DNA from: Pedococcus cremeus
GTDB lineage: Bacteria > Actinomycetota > Actinomycetes > Actinomycetales > Dermatophilaceae
Length of the DNA: 64,000 nucleotides
Direction of reading: 5' to 3'
Assembly (NCBI RefSeq): GCF_900111375.1
Contig: NZ_FOHB01000005.1
Location: 186,001-250,000 of the forward strand
Shown here: positions 43,946-52,164 of the stretch, piece after piece
Layout of the letters: each line of letters starts with the position of its first letter
How positions within the stretch are numbered: the stretch's first letter is position 1
Notes under the pieces: model-generated
Databases searched by the model: none
Seen by the model: the letters and a program-made list of their open reading frames with translations, nothing else
Told to the model about the DNA's origin: nothing
Made by a program: the position numbers and the translations under genes

Positions 43946-44018
43946 CGACTTCGTATGCCGCCTGCCGCCCATGGGCGGTGCGGCGCCCCGTCTCACCGGC
44001 TCGCGGCATACGGAGTCG
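43946..44018. terminator. Large hairpin with GTATGCCGC arms
   Basis: 16-base arms (CGACTTCGTATGCCGC and its complement with one mismatch) enclose 41 bases that contain an inner hairpin (GCCGCCC/GGGCGGT). It lies just past the ABC permease stop on the minus strand and before the SDR gene. Confidence 0.65.
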
Positions 44019-44031
44019 CACCTCCAGGTCG

Positions 44032-44922
44032 TCAGCTGGTGATGTCCTTGGACGAGAACCGGGCCCAGGCCGCCAGCCAGAACACCAGGGCGTACACGCC
44101 GTCGACGAACAGGCCGCGCAGCACGTTGGCCCAGGCGATGGGGTCGCGGAGCAGGTCGCCGAAGGACATCCACTCGTGGACGATCAGCCACGGATGCAGC
44201 CAGCTCAGCTGCGGCACGCTGTCGAGGATCCACGACAGGATCGTGAAGATCAGCAGCGCGATGGACGCCGCGATCGGCTGCTCGGTCAGGGTCGAGATGA
44301 ACAGGCCGACGGCCGCGAGCCCGGCGAGCCCGGCGGCGAGGTAGAGCATCACCAGGACGACCCGCCAGACCGCGACGCCGAACGAGATCTGCGAACCCGA
44401 CAGGGTCGTCAGGTCACCCGTGCCGAACAGCGCGATGCCGATCACCGCCCCGGGCAGCGCCACCGCGGTCACGCCCCAGAGCGCCCCGATGCACAGCGAC
44501 ACGTACTTCACCGCGAGCAGGCGGGTCCGGCTGACCGGCACGGTGAGCAGGTAGCGGAGCGTGCCGAGGTTGGCCTCCCCCGCGACCGCGTCGCCCGACA
44601 GCATCGACATGGCCAGCGGCAGGAACATCGCGATCTCGACCCCGAGCGCGGCGAGCGGCACGAACAGCCCGTTCGAGGTGATCGACGACAGGAAGTTCGG
44701 CCCCTCGCCCGGCCCGGGCGTCGACACCTTCACCGCGATCGCCATGATGATCGGCACCGCGGCCAGCACCAGCAGGCCCATCTGGTTGCGCCGCCGGCCC
44801 GCGATCAGCCGCAGCTCCGAGCGCAGGAACCGGGTCGACCAGCGCCGTCGCGGGCGGATGGCGGAGCCCGCGCCGACCCCGGCGTCGACGGCGGTCCCGG
44901 ACCCGACCTCAACCGCTGACAT
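44032..44922 (-). CDS. ABC-2 type transporter permease
   Basis: Membrane subunit of 296 residues of an ABC exporter. After a 35-residue polar N-terminus six helices follow (LLVLAAVPIIMAIAV; LFVPLAALGVEIAMFLPLAMSM; ALWGVTAVALPGAVIGIALF; VVLVMLYLAAGLAGLAAVGLF; AASIALLIFTILSWIL; VYALVFWLAAWA), with LGTLRYLLTVPVSRTRLLAVKY as the cytosolic coupling region. GGGGGAGGG lies before the ATG at 44922 and the gene overlaps the ATPase gene by 14 bases. Cargo unknown. Confidence 0.92.
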   Translation of the reverse strand: MSAVEVGSGTAVDAGVGAGSAIRPRRRWSTRFLRSELRLIAGRRRNQMGLLVLAAVPIIMAIAVKVSTPGPGEGPNFLSSITSNGLFVPLAALGVEIAMFLPLAMSMLSGDAVAGEANLGTLRYLLTVPVSRTRLLAVKYVSLCIGALWGVTAVALPGAVIGIALFGTGDLTTLSGSQISFGVAVWRVVLVMLYLAAGLAGLAAVGLFISTLTEQPIAASIALLIFTILSWILDSVPQLSWLHPWLIVHEWMSFGDLLRDPIAWANVLRGLFVDGVYALVFWLAAWARFSSKDITS

Positions 44923-45907
44923 CGAAGCCCTCCCCCGTGAGCGAGACGAACAGGTCCTCCAGGCTCGTGACCGCCACGGTGAACCCCTGCACGCCCACAC
45001 CGGCGTACACCAGGGCGGAGACGATCTTCTCCGGCTCGAGGTCACCAGGCGTGCCGTGCACCTCACCGACCGTCGTCACCACCTGGGTCACCCCGAGCTC
45101 GCGGAGCACCGCGGCCGCCGCCTCGGGCTGCCGGGTCTGCACCCGCACCAGCATGGGCCCGGCACCGCGGACCTCCGCCACGGTGCCCTGGGCGACGAGC
45201 CGGCCCTCGCGCATGACGCCGAGGTGGGAGCAGATCTGCTCGACCTCGGCCAGCAGGTGGCTCGAGACCAGGACCGTGATGCCCTCGGCAGCCAGGGAGC
45301 CGATCAGCGAGCGCACCTCCCGGGTGCCCTGCGGGTCGAGGCCGTTGGTCGGCTCGTCGAGCACCAGCAGGTCACGCGGCGCGAGCAGGGCTGCGGCAAT
45401 CGCGAGCCGCTGCCGCATGCCGAGCGAGTAGGCGCGGTACCGCTTCTTGGCCGCGGCGCGCAGCCCGACCCGGTCGAGCGCGGCGTCGATGCGACCGGCC
45501 GCCGTGCGCGGGTCGGCCAGCGGGTCCGCCGCGTCGAGGCGGGCGAGGTTGGAGCGGCCCGACAGGTAGGGGTGGAACGCCGGCCCCTCGACGAGCGAGC
45601 CCACCCGGGGCAGCGCCTGCCCTGCGCCGCTCGGCAGCGGGAGGCCGAGCAGGCTGCGGCTGCCGGAGCTGGGCTCGACCAGGCCGAGCAGCATCCGGAT
45701 CGTGGTCGTCTTGCCCGAGCCGTTGGGCCCGAGGAACCCGTACACCGCACCACGCGGCACGGCCATCCCGATGGCGTCGACCGCCACCTGCTGGCCGAAC
45801 CGCTTGGTCAGCCCCTCGGTGTGGACCGCCAGGCCCGAGGCGTCACCCGTCGACGACACCGCTCCCCCCTCTCCGACCAGCCCAGTGGACAACCGAGCCC
45901 GCGTCAC
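44909..45907 (-). CDS. ABC transporter ATP-binding protein (exporter)
   Basis: ATPase of 332 residues partnering the ABC-2 permease. Walker A GPNGSGKTT, signature YSLGMRQRLAIAAALL, Walker B LLVLDEPTNGLDPQG, switch His in VSSHLL, and a ~90-residue C-terminal domain of the CcmA/DrrA-like type. Start taken at GTG 45907, overlapping the LolA-like stop as GTGA; GTG 45859 with a GGAGAGGGGGGAG site is a good alternative giving 316 residues. Confidence 0.94.
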   Translation of the reverse strand: MTRARLSTGLVGEGGAVSSTGDASGLAVHTEGLTKRFGQQVAVDAIGMAVPRGAVYGFLGPNGSGKTTTIRMLLGLVEPSSGSRSLLGLPLPSGAGQALPRVGSLVEGPAFHPYLSGRSNLARLDAADPLADPRTAAGRIDAALDRVGLRAAAKKRYRAYSLGMRQRLAIAAALLAPRDLLVLDEPTNGLDPQGTREVRSLIGSLAAEGITVLVSSHLLAEVEQICSHLGVMREGRLVAQGTVAEVRGAGPMLVRVQTRQPEAAAAVLRELGVTQVVTTVGEVHGTPGDLEPEKIVSALVYAGVGVQGFTVAVTSLEDLFVSLTGEGFDVSG

Positions 45908-47055
45908 CGCGCCTTGAGCGCGGCATACAGGCCCTCGGGCTTGACCGCACCGACGGCGTAGCGGCCGTCGTCGGTGAGGACCGCCGAGAACAGTGTGCCG
46001 TTCAGCAGGCGCCCGCTGCCCCAGCTCCCGGAGACGCGCGGCAGGTTCTTGAGCAGGGCCTGCAGCTGGTCGCCCTGGCCACGCTGACCGGGCTTGGTCG
46101 AGCCGGAGGTCAGCGCACCCGGCGGCAGCGACCCGACGGCCACGGCCGTCCAGCCCTTGCCGACCACGGTCGGGGCACCCTTGGTGCGAGTCTTGTCCTT
46201 GCCCTGCGCCTTCGCCTTGTCGGGTGCGGTCACGGGGTGCTCGGTGACCTTCGTGCCCGGAGGCGGGTTGAACGCGAACTGGCGGGCGTCGGGCCGGCCG
46301 AAGTCGATGCTGGTGAAGCCGACCTCGAACGCCGGGTTGGCGCGCTTGGTCGAGTAGGCCTGCACGCGCAGCGGGATGTGGCGCTTGGCGTCGACGGAGA
46401 TCCGCACCGACGCGACGAGGGAGGCGGGGTCGCGCGGCTTGAGAACGAGGTCGTAGGCGCTGCGCCCGGCGACCACGGAGGAGCCGGAGGTCGTGACCGC
46501 GGTGGTGGGGTCGAGGGCGGCGAGCGCCCGCTTCGCCGCCTCCTCCGGGGTCTTGGGCAGGTCGGTGGCCCTGGGTGAGGCGGAACCACCGGCCTGCTCG
46601 TCATGGGTCCGACCGGCCGGCTTGGCAGGCAGCCGGTAGTGCTCTGCCGTCTTCTGGTCACTCGACCAGAGCCACAGGTCGCGGCCGTTGCGGATGACGT
46701 CGGACTCGCCGAGGCTGCCGACCAGGGCGAGTCGCTGCTGCTGCTCACCGCCGTACCAGACCCGCCACGTGTGGGTGCCGGTCACCACCGACTGGAGGGA
46801 GGAGCTCCCCTGGCGGCCGCCGCCGAGTGCCGACAGGTCGGGCAGGCCGAGGTCGGCCGACTGCACGACCGTGCCGGAGACGTAGGCGAGCTGGGCCCGC
46901 TGGACGTCGGCGAGCAGCTGGGCCGCGCTGCGCGGGGGCAGGCTCGGGTCGGCGCTCGCGGTGAGGTTCGTGACGAGCGTGCCCGCCGCCACGACCGCGA
47001 CGGCAGCGGCGGGTGCGGCCCAGCGAGCGCGGGGGTGGTCGGTGAACAGGCTCAT
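45904..47055 (-). CDS. LolA-like secreted protein
   Basis: Exported protein of 383 residues. A signal-anchor helix (about 12-35) precedes a LolA/LppX-type beta domain: SAAQLLADVQRAQLAYVSGTVVQSADLGLP at the start, TWRVWYGGEQQQRLALVGSLGESDVIRNGRDLWLWSS in the middle. In actinobacteria such proteins sit outside the membrane and may bind lipids or affect envelope signalling; a lipoprotein-carrier role is not implied. It is the first gene of an operon with the ABC exporter and divergent from the two-component system, suggesting one envelope-related unit. Confidence 0.85.
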   Translation of the reverse strand: MSLFTDHPRARWAAPAAAVAVVAAGTLVTNLTASADPSLPPRSAAQLLADVQRAQLAYVSGTVVQSADLGLPDLSALGGGRQGSSSLQSVVTGTHTWRVWYGGEQQQRLALVGSLGESDVIRNGRDLWLWSSDQKTAEHYRLPAKPAGRTHDEQAGGSASPRATDLPKTPEEAAKRALAALDPTTAVTTSGSSVVAGRSAYDLVLKPRDPASLVASVRISVDAKRHIPLRVQAYSTKRANPAFEVGFTSIDFGRPDARQFAFNPPPGTKVTEHPVTAPDKAKAQGKDKTRTKGAPTVVGKGWTAVAVGSLPPGALTSGSTKPGQRGQGDQLQALLKNLPRVSGSWGSGRLLNGTLFSAVLTDDGRYAVGAVKPEGLYAALKAR

Positions 47056-47171
47056 GACGCCATCGTGCTGGGCGACCGCTGAGACGACCCTGAGAGCAGG
47101 GGGGCCTCGGCCTTGCCGCGGCGCAGACAGGGGCAGTGCCCGTAGGCGGCCCGACCGACAGCACCGCGTGT

Positions 47172-47177
47172 CATGGT
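47172..47177 (+). promoter_or_regulatory. -10-like element, possible leaderless start
   Basis: CATGGT ends 6 bases before the GTG at 47184. The 128-base divergent interval 47056-47183 must also hold the LolA-operon promoter. Confidence 0.35.
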
Positions 47178-47183
47178 GTGCAC

Positions 47184-47840
47184 GTGCGACTGCTCGTGGT
47201 GGAGGACGAGGCCCGGATGGCGGCTGCGCTCGCCCGCGGGCTGGAGGCCGAGGGCTTCGTCGTCGACGTGGCACCCGACGGGCCCTCGGGCCTGGAGGCC
47301 GCCCGGTTCGGTTCCTACGACGCCGTGGTGCTCGACGTGATGCTGCCGGGGATGTCCGGCTACACCGTGGTGCGCACCCTGCGCTCGGAGGAGAACTGGG
47401 TGCCGGTGCTGATGCTCACGGCCAAGGACGGGGAGTACGACGAGGCGGATGGCCTCGACTACGGCGCCGACGACTACCTCACCAAGCCGTTCTCCTTCGT
47501 GGTGCTGCTGGCCCGGCTGCGCGCGCTGCTGCGCCGCGAGCCCACCCGTCGCCCGGCGCTGCTGACCGTCGGGCCGGTCACGCTCGACCCCGCCTCGCAC
47601 CGCGTGGAGCAGCACGGCGAGGAGGTGCAGCTGTCGCGACGCGAGTTCCTCGTGCTCGAGCACCTCATGCGGGCCCACCCGACGGTGGTGAGCAAGGAGT
47701 CGGTGCTCGACGCCGTGTGGGGCGCTCCCGACGAGGCCGATCCCAACATCGTCGAGGTCTACGTCGGCTACCTGCGCCGCAAGCTCGGCCGCGACCGCAT
47801 CGAGACGGTGCGCGGGGTCGGCTACCGGCTGGCGCCGTGA
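47184..47840 (+). CDS. OmpR/PhoB-type response regulator
   Basis: Response regulator of 218 residues. Receiver domain with acidic pocket (VVEDEA), phospho-acceptor D51 (VVLDVMLPG), Thr and Lys switch residues (LTAKD; YLTKPFS); winged-helix output domain (about 125-218) with RREFLVLEHLMRAHPTVVSKESVLDAVWG and VEVYVGYLRRKLG. GTG chosen from the conserved receiver start. Its stop overlaps the histidine kinase GTG (GTGA). Divergent from the LolA/ABC operon, its most likely target. Confidence 0.95.
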   Translation: MRLLVVEDEARMAAALARGLEAEGFVVDVAPDGPSGLEAARFGSYDAVVLDVMLPGMSGYTVVRTLRSEENWVPVLMLTAKDGEYDEADGLDYGADDYLTKPFSFVVLLARLRALLRREPTRRPALLTVGPVTLDPASHRVEQHGEEVQLSRREFLVLEHLMRAHPTVVSKESVLDAVWGAPDEADPNIVEVYVGYLRRKLGRDRIETVRGVGYRLAP

Positions 47841-49318
47841 CCGGCCGGTGGGCGCGCCTCGGCCTGCGGCCGCGCCTGCTCGTGGTCAGCGTCGTCGGCG
47901 TCGCCGTGGCGCTGCTCGTCGGTGGCCTGCTCCTGTATGCCGTGATGACGGCCGCGCTGAACCGCGCCGTCGAGGGCGAGGCGAGGTCCACCGCCCGCGA
48001 GGTGGCGGCCCTGGTCGACGCGGGCCGCCTGCCGGAGTCGCTGCCGGTGACCGGCGCCCAGGTCGTGCAGGTGCTCGACCGCCAGTACCGGGTGGTCGCC
48101 GGCTCGCCCATGGCCGACCGGCTGACGCCGCTGGTGAGCGCCGACGAGCTGCAGCAGCTGAAGGGCGGTGGCTCGATCACCGTGCCGGGCCGGCGGACGG
48201 GTCTCTCCGGCGACCTGCAGGTCGCGGCGGTGCAGGCGGGCCCGGCGACCGAAAGGGTCACCGTGGTGGCGGCGCTGCCCACCGCCGACCTCGAGACCAG
48301 CCAGCGCCTGCTGCGCCGCCTGCTCCTCGTCTTCTTCCCGCTGTTCCTGGTGGCGCTCGCCGCGATCGTCTGGCGGGTCAGCGGCTCGGCCCTGCGTCCG
48401 GTGGAGGAGCTGCGCGAGGGCGCCGAACGCATCGGCGCCGGTGGCGCCGCGACGAGCGGAACCTCCGAGCGGCTGCCGGTGCCCCCGACCCGTGACGAGG
48501 TGGCCGCCCTCGCCACCACCCTCAACGGCATGCTCGACCGGCTCGCCGGCGCCCAGGAGCGGCAGCGTGCGTTCGTCGCCGACGCCGCCCACGAGCTGCG
48601 CAGCCCGCTGGCCACCATGCGCACCCAGCTCGAGGTCGCCGAGCGGCTCGGCGACGGCGGCGACCTGCCGAAGGAGCTGCTGCCCGAGGTCGAGCGCCTC
48701 AGCGCCCTCGTCGAGGACCTCCTCGTGCTCGCGCGGTCGGCCGACCGCACGGCCCGGCGTCCGGTGGTGGACGTCGACGTGCGCGGCCTCCTCGACGACG
48801 TCGCCCGCCGGTATGCCGCGGCGCGCGTGCCCGTGGTGCCCACCGCGCCTGCCGTCCCCGGCTCCCTCGCCGTCCCCGGCACGTCGTCGGCTGGCATGCA
48901 GTCCGGTGGCATGCCGTCCGGTGGCACCGCTCCGCTGGTGGTCAGGGCGGTCCGCGACGAGCTGTTCCGCGCCGTCGCCAACCTGGTCGACAACGCCGTG
49001 CGGCACGCCGACTCGCGCGTGCAGCTGGCTGCTGCCAGGCGCGGCGGGACGGTGGAGGTGGTCGTCACCGACGACGGGCACGGCATACCCGAGGGTGAGC
49101 GTGAGCGGGTCTTCGACCGGTTCGCCCGGCTCGACGAGGCGCGCGACCGCGACTCCGGCGGCACGGGGCTGGGGCTGCCCATCACCCGCGAGCTGGTCCG
49201 GCGGGCCGGTGGTGCGGTGCGCCTGGAGGACGCCGCGCCCGGGGTGCGGGCCGTGGTCAGCCTGCCGGCGGCGCCTGCGCAGTCGGACCCTGCGGCTCCT
49301 GTGGCGTCGGGCGGCTGA
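47837..49318 (+). CDS. HAMP-containing sensor histidine kinase
   Basis: Membrane kinase of 493 residues: helix 1 (about 14-36), an extracellular domain (about 45-155), helix 2 (162-180), HAMP (181-235), HisKA with phospho-acceptor His 252 in DAAHELRSPLATM, and HATPase_c with N-box NLVDNAVRHA near 382, DDGHGI and GGTGLGLPI. A Pro/Gly/Met-rich insert at about 334-368 (with GMQSGGMPSGG) sits between the DHp and the ATPase N-box where most relatives have a few residues. The last 62 bases overlap the 3' end of the convergent decarboxylase gene. Confidence 0.95.
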   Translation: MTGRWARLGLRPRLLVVSVVGVAVALLVGGLLLYAVMTAALNRAVEGEARSTAREVAALVDAGRLPESLPVTGAQVVQVLDRQYRVVAGSPMADRLTPLVSADELQQLKGGGSITVPGRRTGLSGDLQVAAVQAGPATERVTVVAALPTADLETSQRLLRRLLLVFFPLFLVALAAIVWRVSGSALRPVEELREGAERIGAGGAATSGTSERLPVPPTRDEVAALATTLNGMLDRLAGAQERQRAFVADAAHELRSPLATMRTQLEVAERLGDGGDLPKELLPEVERLSALVEDLLVLARSADRTARRPVVDVDVRGLLDDVARRYAAARVPVVPTAPAVPGSLAVPGTSSAGMQSGGMPSGGTAPLVVRAVRDELFRAVANLVDNAVRHADSRVQLAAARRGGTVEVVVTDDGHGIPEGERERVFDRFARLDEARDRDSGGTGLGLPITRELVRRAGGAVRLEDAAPGVRAVVSLPAAPAQSDPAAPVASGG

Positions 49319-50726
49319 GCCGGTCGAGCACGGCCACGAGCAGCGCCTCGCGCAGCGCCGGTGGCGCGAGGTTGAGCAGGGCGTTCACCGGGGCCAACCG
49401 CTCCGGCAGGGCGAGGCGCCCGTCGTCACCGGCCAGCCCGGCGAGCTGCAGCAGCCCGGCGAACGCCGCCTCGTCGAGGGTCGCCGGGTCGAGGGACGCC
49501 GCCGCCTGCGCCAGCTCCGGCGCCACCCGCACGGGACCCGCCTCGACCGCTGCAGTGACGGCCTCCTCGAGCGCCACGAGGAACTCGGGCACCAGCGGCG
49601 CGGTGGCCGCGCTGAGCGTCAGGTGGAGCGTCGGCGGCAGGTCGCGGAACGCCATCTGCGGCTGGACGAACCAGCCGCGGGACAGCATCTCGTCGCTGAT
49701 CGTGAACACGTCACAGGTGTCGTCGGCCGCGAGGGCGAGCAGCGTCGAGTCGGGTACCGCCACCGGTGCGACGTGCGCCTGCTCCGCCACCCCGGCCACC
49801 AGCTCGCGCAGGCCGTCGGCGACCTCACCGGCGAGCCGCTCGTAGCCGTCGTCGCCGATCGCGTTCACGACCGCCCAGGCCGCCGCGAGCGGGCCGCCGG
49901 ACTTCGTCGACTGGGTCGTGGAGTTGAGCATCGTGTAGCCCGGCCAGTCGGCGCAGGCGAAGAACTGCGGCCGTCGCAGCTCGGCGGTGCGGTGGAGCAG
50001 CAGCGAGACGCCCTTGGGGGTGTAGGCGTACTTGTGCAGGTCGACGGAGATGCTGGTGACGCCGTCGACCGCGAAGGTCCACGCCGGCACCTCGGCACCC
50101 GACCGCTGCAGGTACGGCAGGACCCAGCCGCCGATGCAGGCGTCGACGTGGCAGCGCGCGCCGGCCGCCGCGGCCGCTGCCGCCACCTCGGTCACCGGGT
50201 CGACGACACCATGGGCGTAGGACGGCGCCGACGCCACGACCAGGACGGTCCGCTCGTCGACGGCCGCCGCCATGGCCGCCGGGTCGGCGCGGAAGGTGCG
50301 GGGGTCGACGTCGACGACGACCGGCTCGACGCGGAAGTAGTGGGCGGCCTTCTGGAACGCCGCATGCGCCGTCGAGGGCAGCACCATCCGGGGCCGCTCG
50401 ACGTCGGGCCGTGAGTCGCGGGCCGCCTGCACCGCCAGCAGGATCGACTCGGTGCCACCGGAGGTCACCGACCCGGCGAAACCGTCGGGGGCGTCGAGCA
50501 GCCCCCCGGCGAACCCGACCAGGTCGTTCTCCATCTGCAGCAGGCTCGGGAAGGCCGTCGGGTCGAGGGCGTTGGACGACGCGAACAGCTCGAGGGCCCG
50601 CCGCCCGACCTCGTCGGCCTCGGCGATCCCGGAGTCGTAGACGTAGGCCAGGGTGCGACCGCCGTGGGTCGGCAGGTCGGCGGACTGCAGCTCGTGCAGC
50701 CGGTCGAGCACCTCGTCGGGGGTCAT
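49257..50726 (-). CDS. PLP-dependent decarboxylase/lyase, sphingosine-1-phosphate lyase-like
   Basis: Pyridoxal-phosphate enzyme of 489 residues in the group II decarboxylase fold. SGGTESILLAV (about 89-99) binds the phosphate, H121 stacks on the ring, D195 in CHVDACIGG pairs with the ring nitrogen, and K232 in SVDLHKYAYTPKG forms the aldimine. The sequence around PTAFPSLLQMENDLV and MTSGG-like SVTSGGTES resembles sphingosine-1-phosphate lyases rather than glutamate decarboxylases. The C-terminal ~70 residues are an Ala/Leu-rich extension. AAGGAGG precedes the ATG. Coupled to the transporter gene upstream by ATGA. Confidence 0.9.
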   Translation of the reverse strand: MTPDEVLDRLHELQSADLPTHGGRTLAYVYDSGIAEADEVGRRALELFASSNALDPTAFPSLLQMENDLVGFAGGLLDAPDGFAGSVTSGGTESILLAVQAARDSRPDVERPRMVLPSTAHAAFQKAAHYFRVEPVVVDVDPRTFRADPAAMAAAVDERTVLVVASAPSYAHGVVDPVTEVAAAAAAAGARCHVDACIGGWVLPYLQRSGAEVPAWTFAVDGVTSISVDLHKYAYTPKGVSLLLHRTAELRRPQFFACADWPGYTMLNSTTQSTKSGGPLAAAWAVVNAIGDDGYERLAGEVADGLRELVAGVAEQAHVAPVAVPDSTLLALAADDTCDVFTISDEMLSRGWFVQPQMAFRDLPPTLHLTLSAATAPLVPEFLVALEEAVTAAVEAGPVRVAPELAQAAASLDPATLDEAAFAGLLQLAGLAGDDGRLALPERLAPVNALLNLAPPALREALLVAVLDRLSRPTPQEPQGPTAQAPPAG

Positions 50727-52141
50727 GCGTCCTCCTTCGGTGAGCGGGCTGGGGCGGCGTGGGTGGCTGCCGCGACGGCCCGCTCGTCGAGCCGGTAGCG
50801 GGACAGGGCGGCCAGGCTGGCGAGCACCAGCACCGCGGGCACCAGGGAGAAGCCGAGCGTGATGGCGGTGACGGCGGAGCCCGGCTGGGTGGCGGCCGCG
50901 TCGGTCGACGAGACGTAGCCACCGAGCGCCAGCACCAGCGCGTAGAGCCCCGGGCCGAGGGCCAGCCCGAGGGTCTCGCCGGCCGTCCAGACGCCCGTGT
51001 AGACCCCGACCCGGTTGACTCCGGTGCGGGCGGCGTCGACCGCGGCGGCGTCGGGCAGCATCGCCATCGGGAACATCTGTGCCCCGGCGTACCCCACCCC
51101 CACCACCGCCACCGCGGCGTAGACCCCGGCCGCCGGCAGCTCGCGGGCGGCGACCAGGGTGAGTGCCCCGACGGCGAGCAGGAGCGAGGCGACGGCATAC
51201 CCGGTCTTCTTGCCACGCGCCTGCCCGATGCGCTGCCACAGCGGGGTGACCACCAGCGCAGGCCCGACGAAGCAGACGAAGAGCAGCGTGGAGGCCGCCC
51301 GGGTGCCGATGACGTGGCGCGCGACGTAGTCGACGCCGGCGAGCATGGCGCCGGTGGCCAGCGCCTGGAGCACGAAGGTCAGCAGCAGGAGCCGGAAGTC
51401 GCGGGCCGCGGCCACCACGGCCAGCTGCGTGCGCAGGCCTCCTGATGCCGAGAGCCGGTGGCCGGTCGGCGCGGCCGCGGTGCCCCACCACGCGCCGAGC
51501 GCACCGACCAGGATGAGGAGCCCGATGGCGAGGCCCATCAGCCGGTAGCCCTGCTCCGGCCCGACGGCGTCGCGGATGGCCGGTGCCGAGGCCCCGCTGA
51601 GCAGGATCGCCAGGGCCAGCACGGCCACCCGCCAGGTCATGAGCCGGGTGCGCTCGTCGTAGTCGTCGGTCATCTCCGCGGGCATGGCGACATAGGGCAC
51701 CTGGAAGAACGCGTATGCCGTGGCGCACGCCAGGAAGGCGACGACGACCCAGGCGGCCGCCACGCCCTGGGGTGCGGCGGGGCCGGCGAAGAGCAGCGCG
51801 AAGCAGGCGGCGAGCGCAGTGCCCGCGCGCAGCAGGAACGGCCGCCGCCGGCCCTGCGGCGACTCGTGGCGGTCGGAGACGCCGCCCGCCACGGGGTTCA
51901 GCACGACGTCCCACGCCTTCGGCAGGAACACGATGACCCCGGCCAGCGCGGCCGCCACGCCGAGGCGGTCGGTGAGGTAGGGCAGCAGGAGCAGGCCCGG
52001 CACGGTGCCGAAGGCACCCGTCGCCACCGAGCCGAGCGCGTAGCCACGGCGAGCCCGCGGGCTGAGCGTCGCACTGCGCGCGGCGCCGGACACGGCACCG
52101 GTAACGGCACCGGGCACGGCACTGGGCTCGGCACCGGTCAC
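50723..52141 (-). CDS. GPH/MelB-type MFS transporter
   Basis: Transporter of 472 residues with 12 helices and an Ala/Gly/Val-rich N-terminal tail of ~30 residues. GVSDRHESPQGRRRPFLL after helix 2 is the glycoside-pentoside-hexuronide symporter motif, and AWDVVLNPVAGG carries the conserved Asp and Asn of the cation site. MelB homologues import sugars with Na+ or H+; eukaryotic relatives of this superfamily (MFSD2, Spns) carry lysolipids, which fits the lyase-like partner but is speculation. GTG start without good ribosome site. Confidence 0.9.
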   Translation of the reverse strand: MTGAEPSAVPGAVTGAVSGAARSATLSPRARRGYALGSVATGAFGTVPGLLLLPYLTDRLGVAAALAGVIVFLPKAWDVVLNPVAGGVSDRHESPQGRRRPFLLRAGTALAACFALLFAGPAAPQGVAAAWVVVAFLACATAYAFFQVPYVAMPAEMTDDYDERTRLMTWRVAVLALAILLSGASAPAIRDAVGPEQGYRLMGLAIGLLILVGALGAWWGTAAAPTGHRLSASGGLRTQLAVVAAARDFRLLLLTFVLQALATGAMLAGVDYVARHVIGTRAASTLLFVCFVGPALVVTPLWQRIGQARGKKTGYAVASLLLAVGALTLVAARELPAAGVYAAVAVVGVGYAGAQMFPMAMLPDAAAVDAARTGVNRVGVYTGVWTAGETLGLALGPGLYALVLALGGYVSSTDAAATQPGSAVTAITLGFSLVPAVLVLASLAALSRYRLDERAVAAATHAAPARSPKEDA

Positions 52142-52151
52142 CGGGCCACCC

Positions 52152-52157
52152 TAGGGT
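52152..52157 (+). promoter_or_regulatory. -10 element of a leaderless transcript
   Basis: TAGGGT ends 7 bases before the ATG at 52165; no ribosome site. The divergent transporter GTG is at 52141, so the promoters for both genes are packed into about 25 bases plus coding sequence. Confidence 0.5.
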
Positions 52158-52164
52158 TTCCCGC

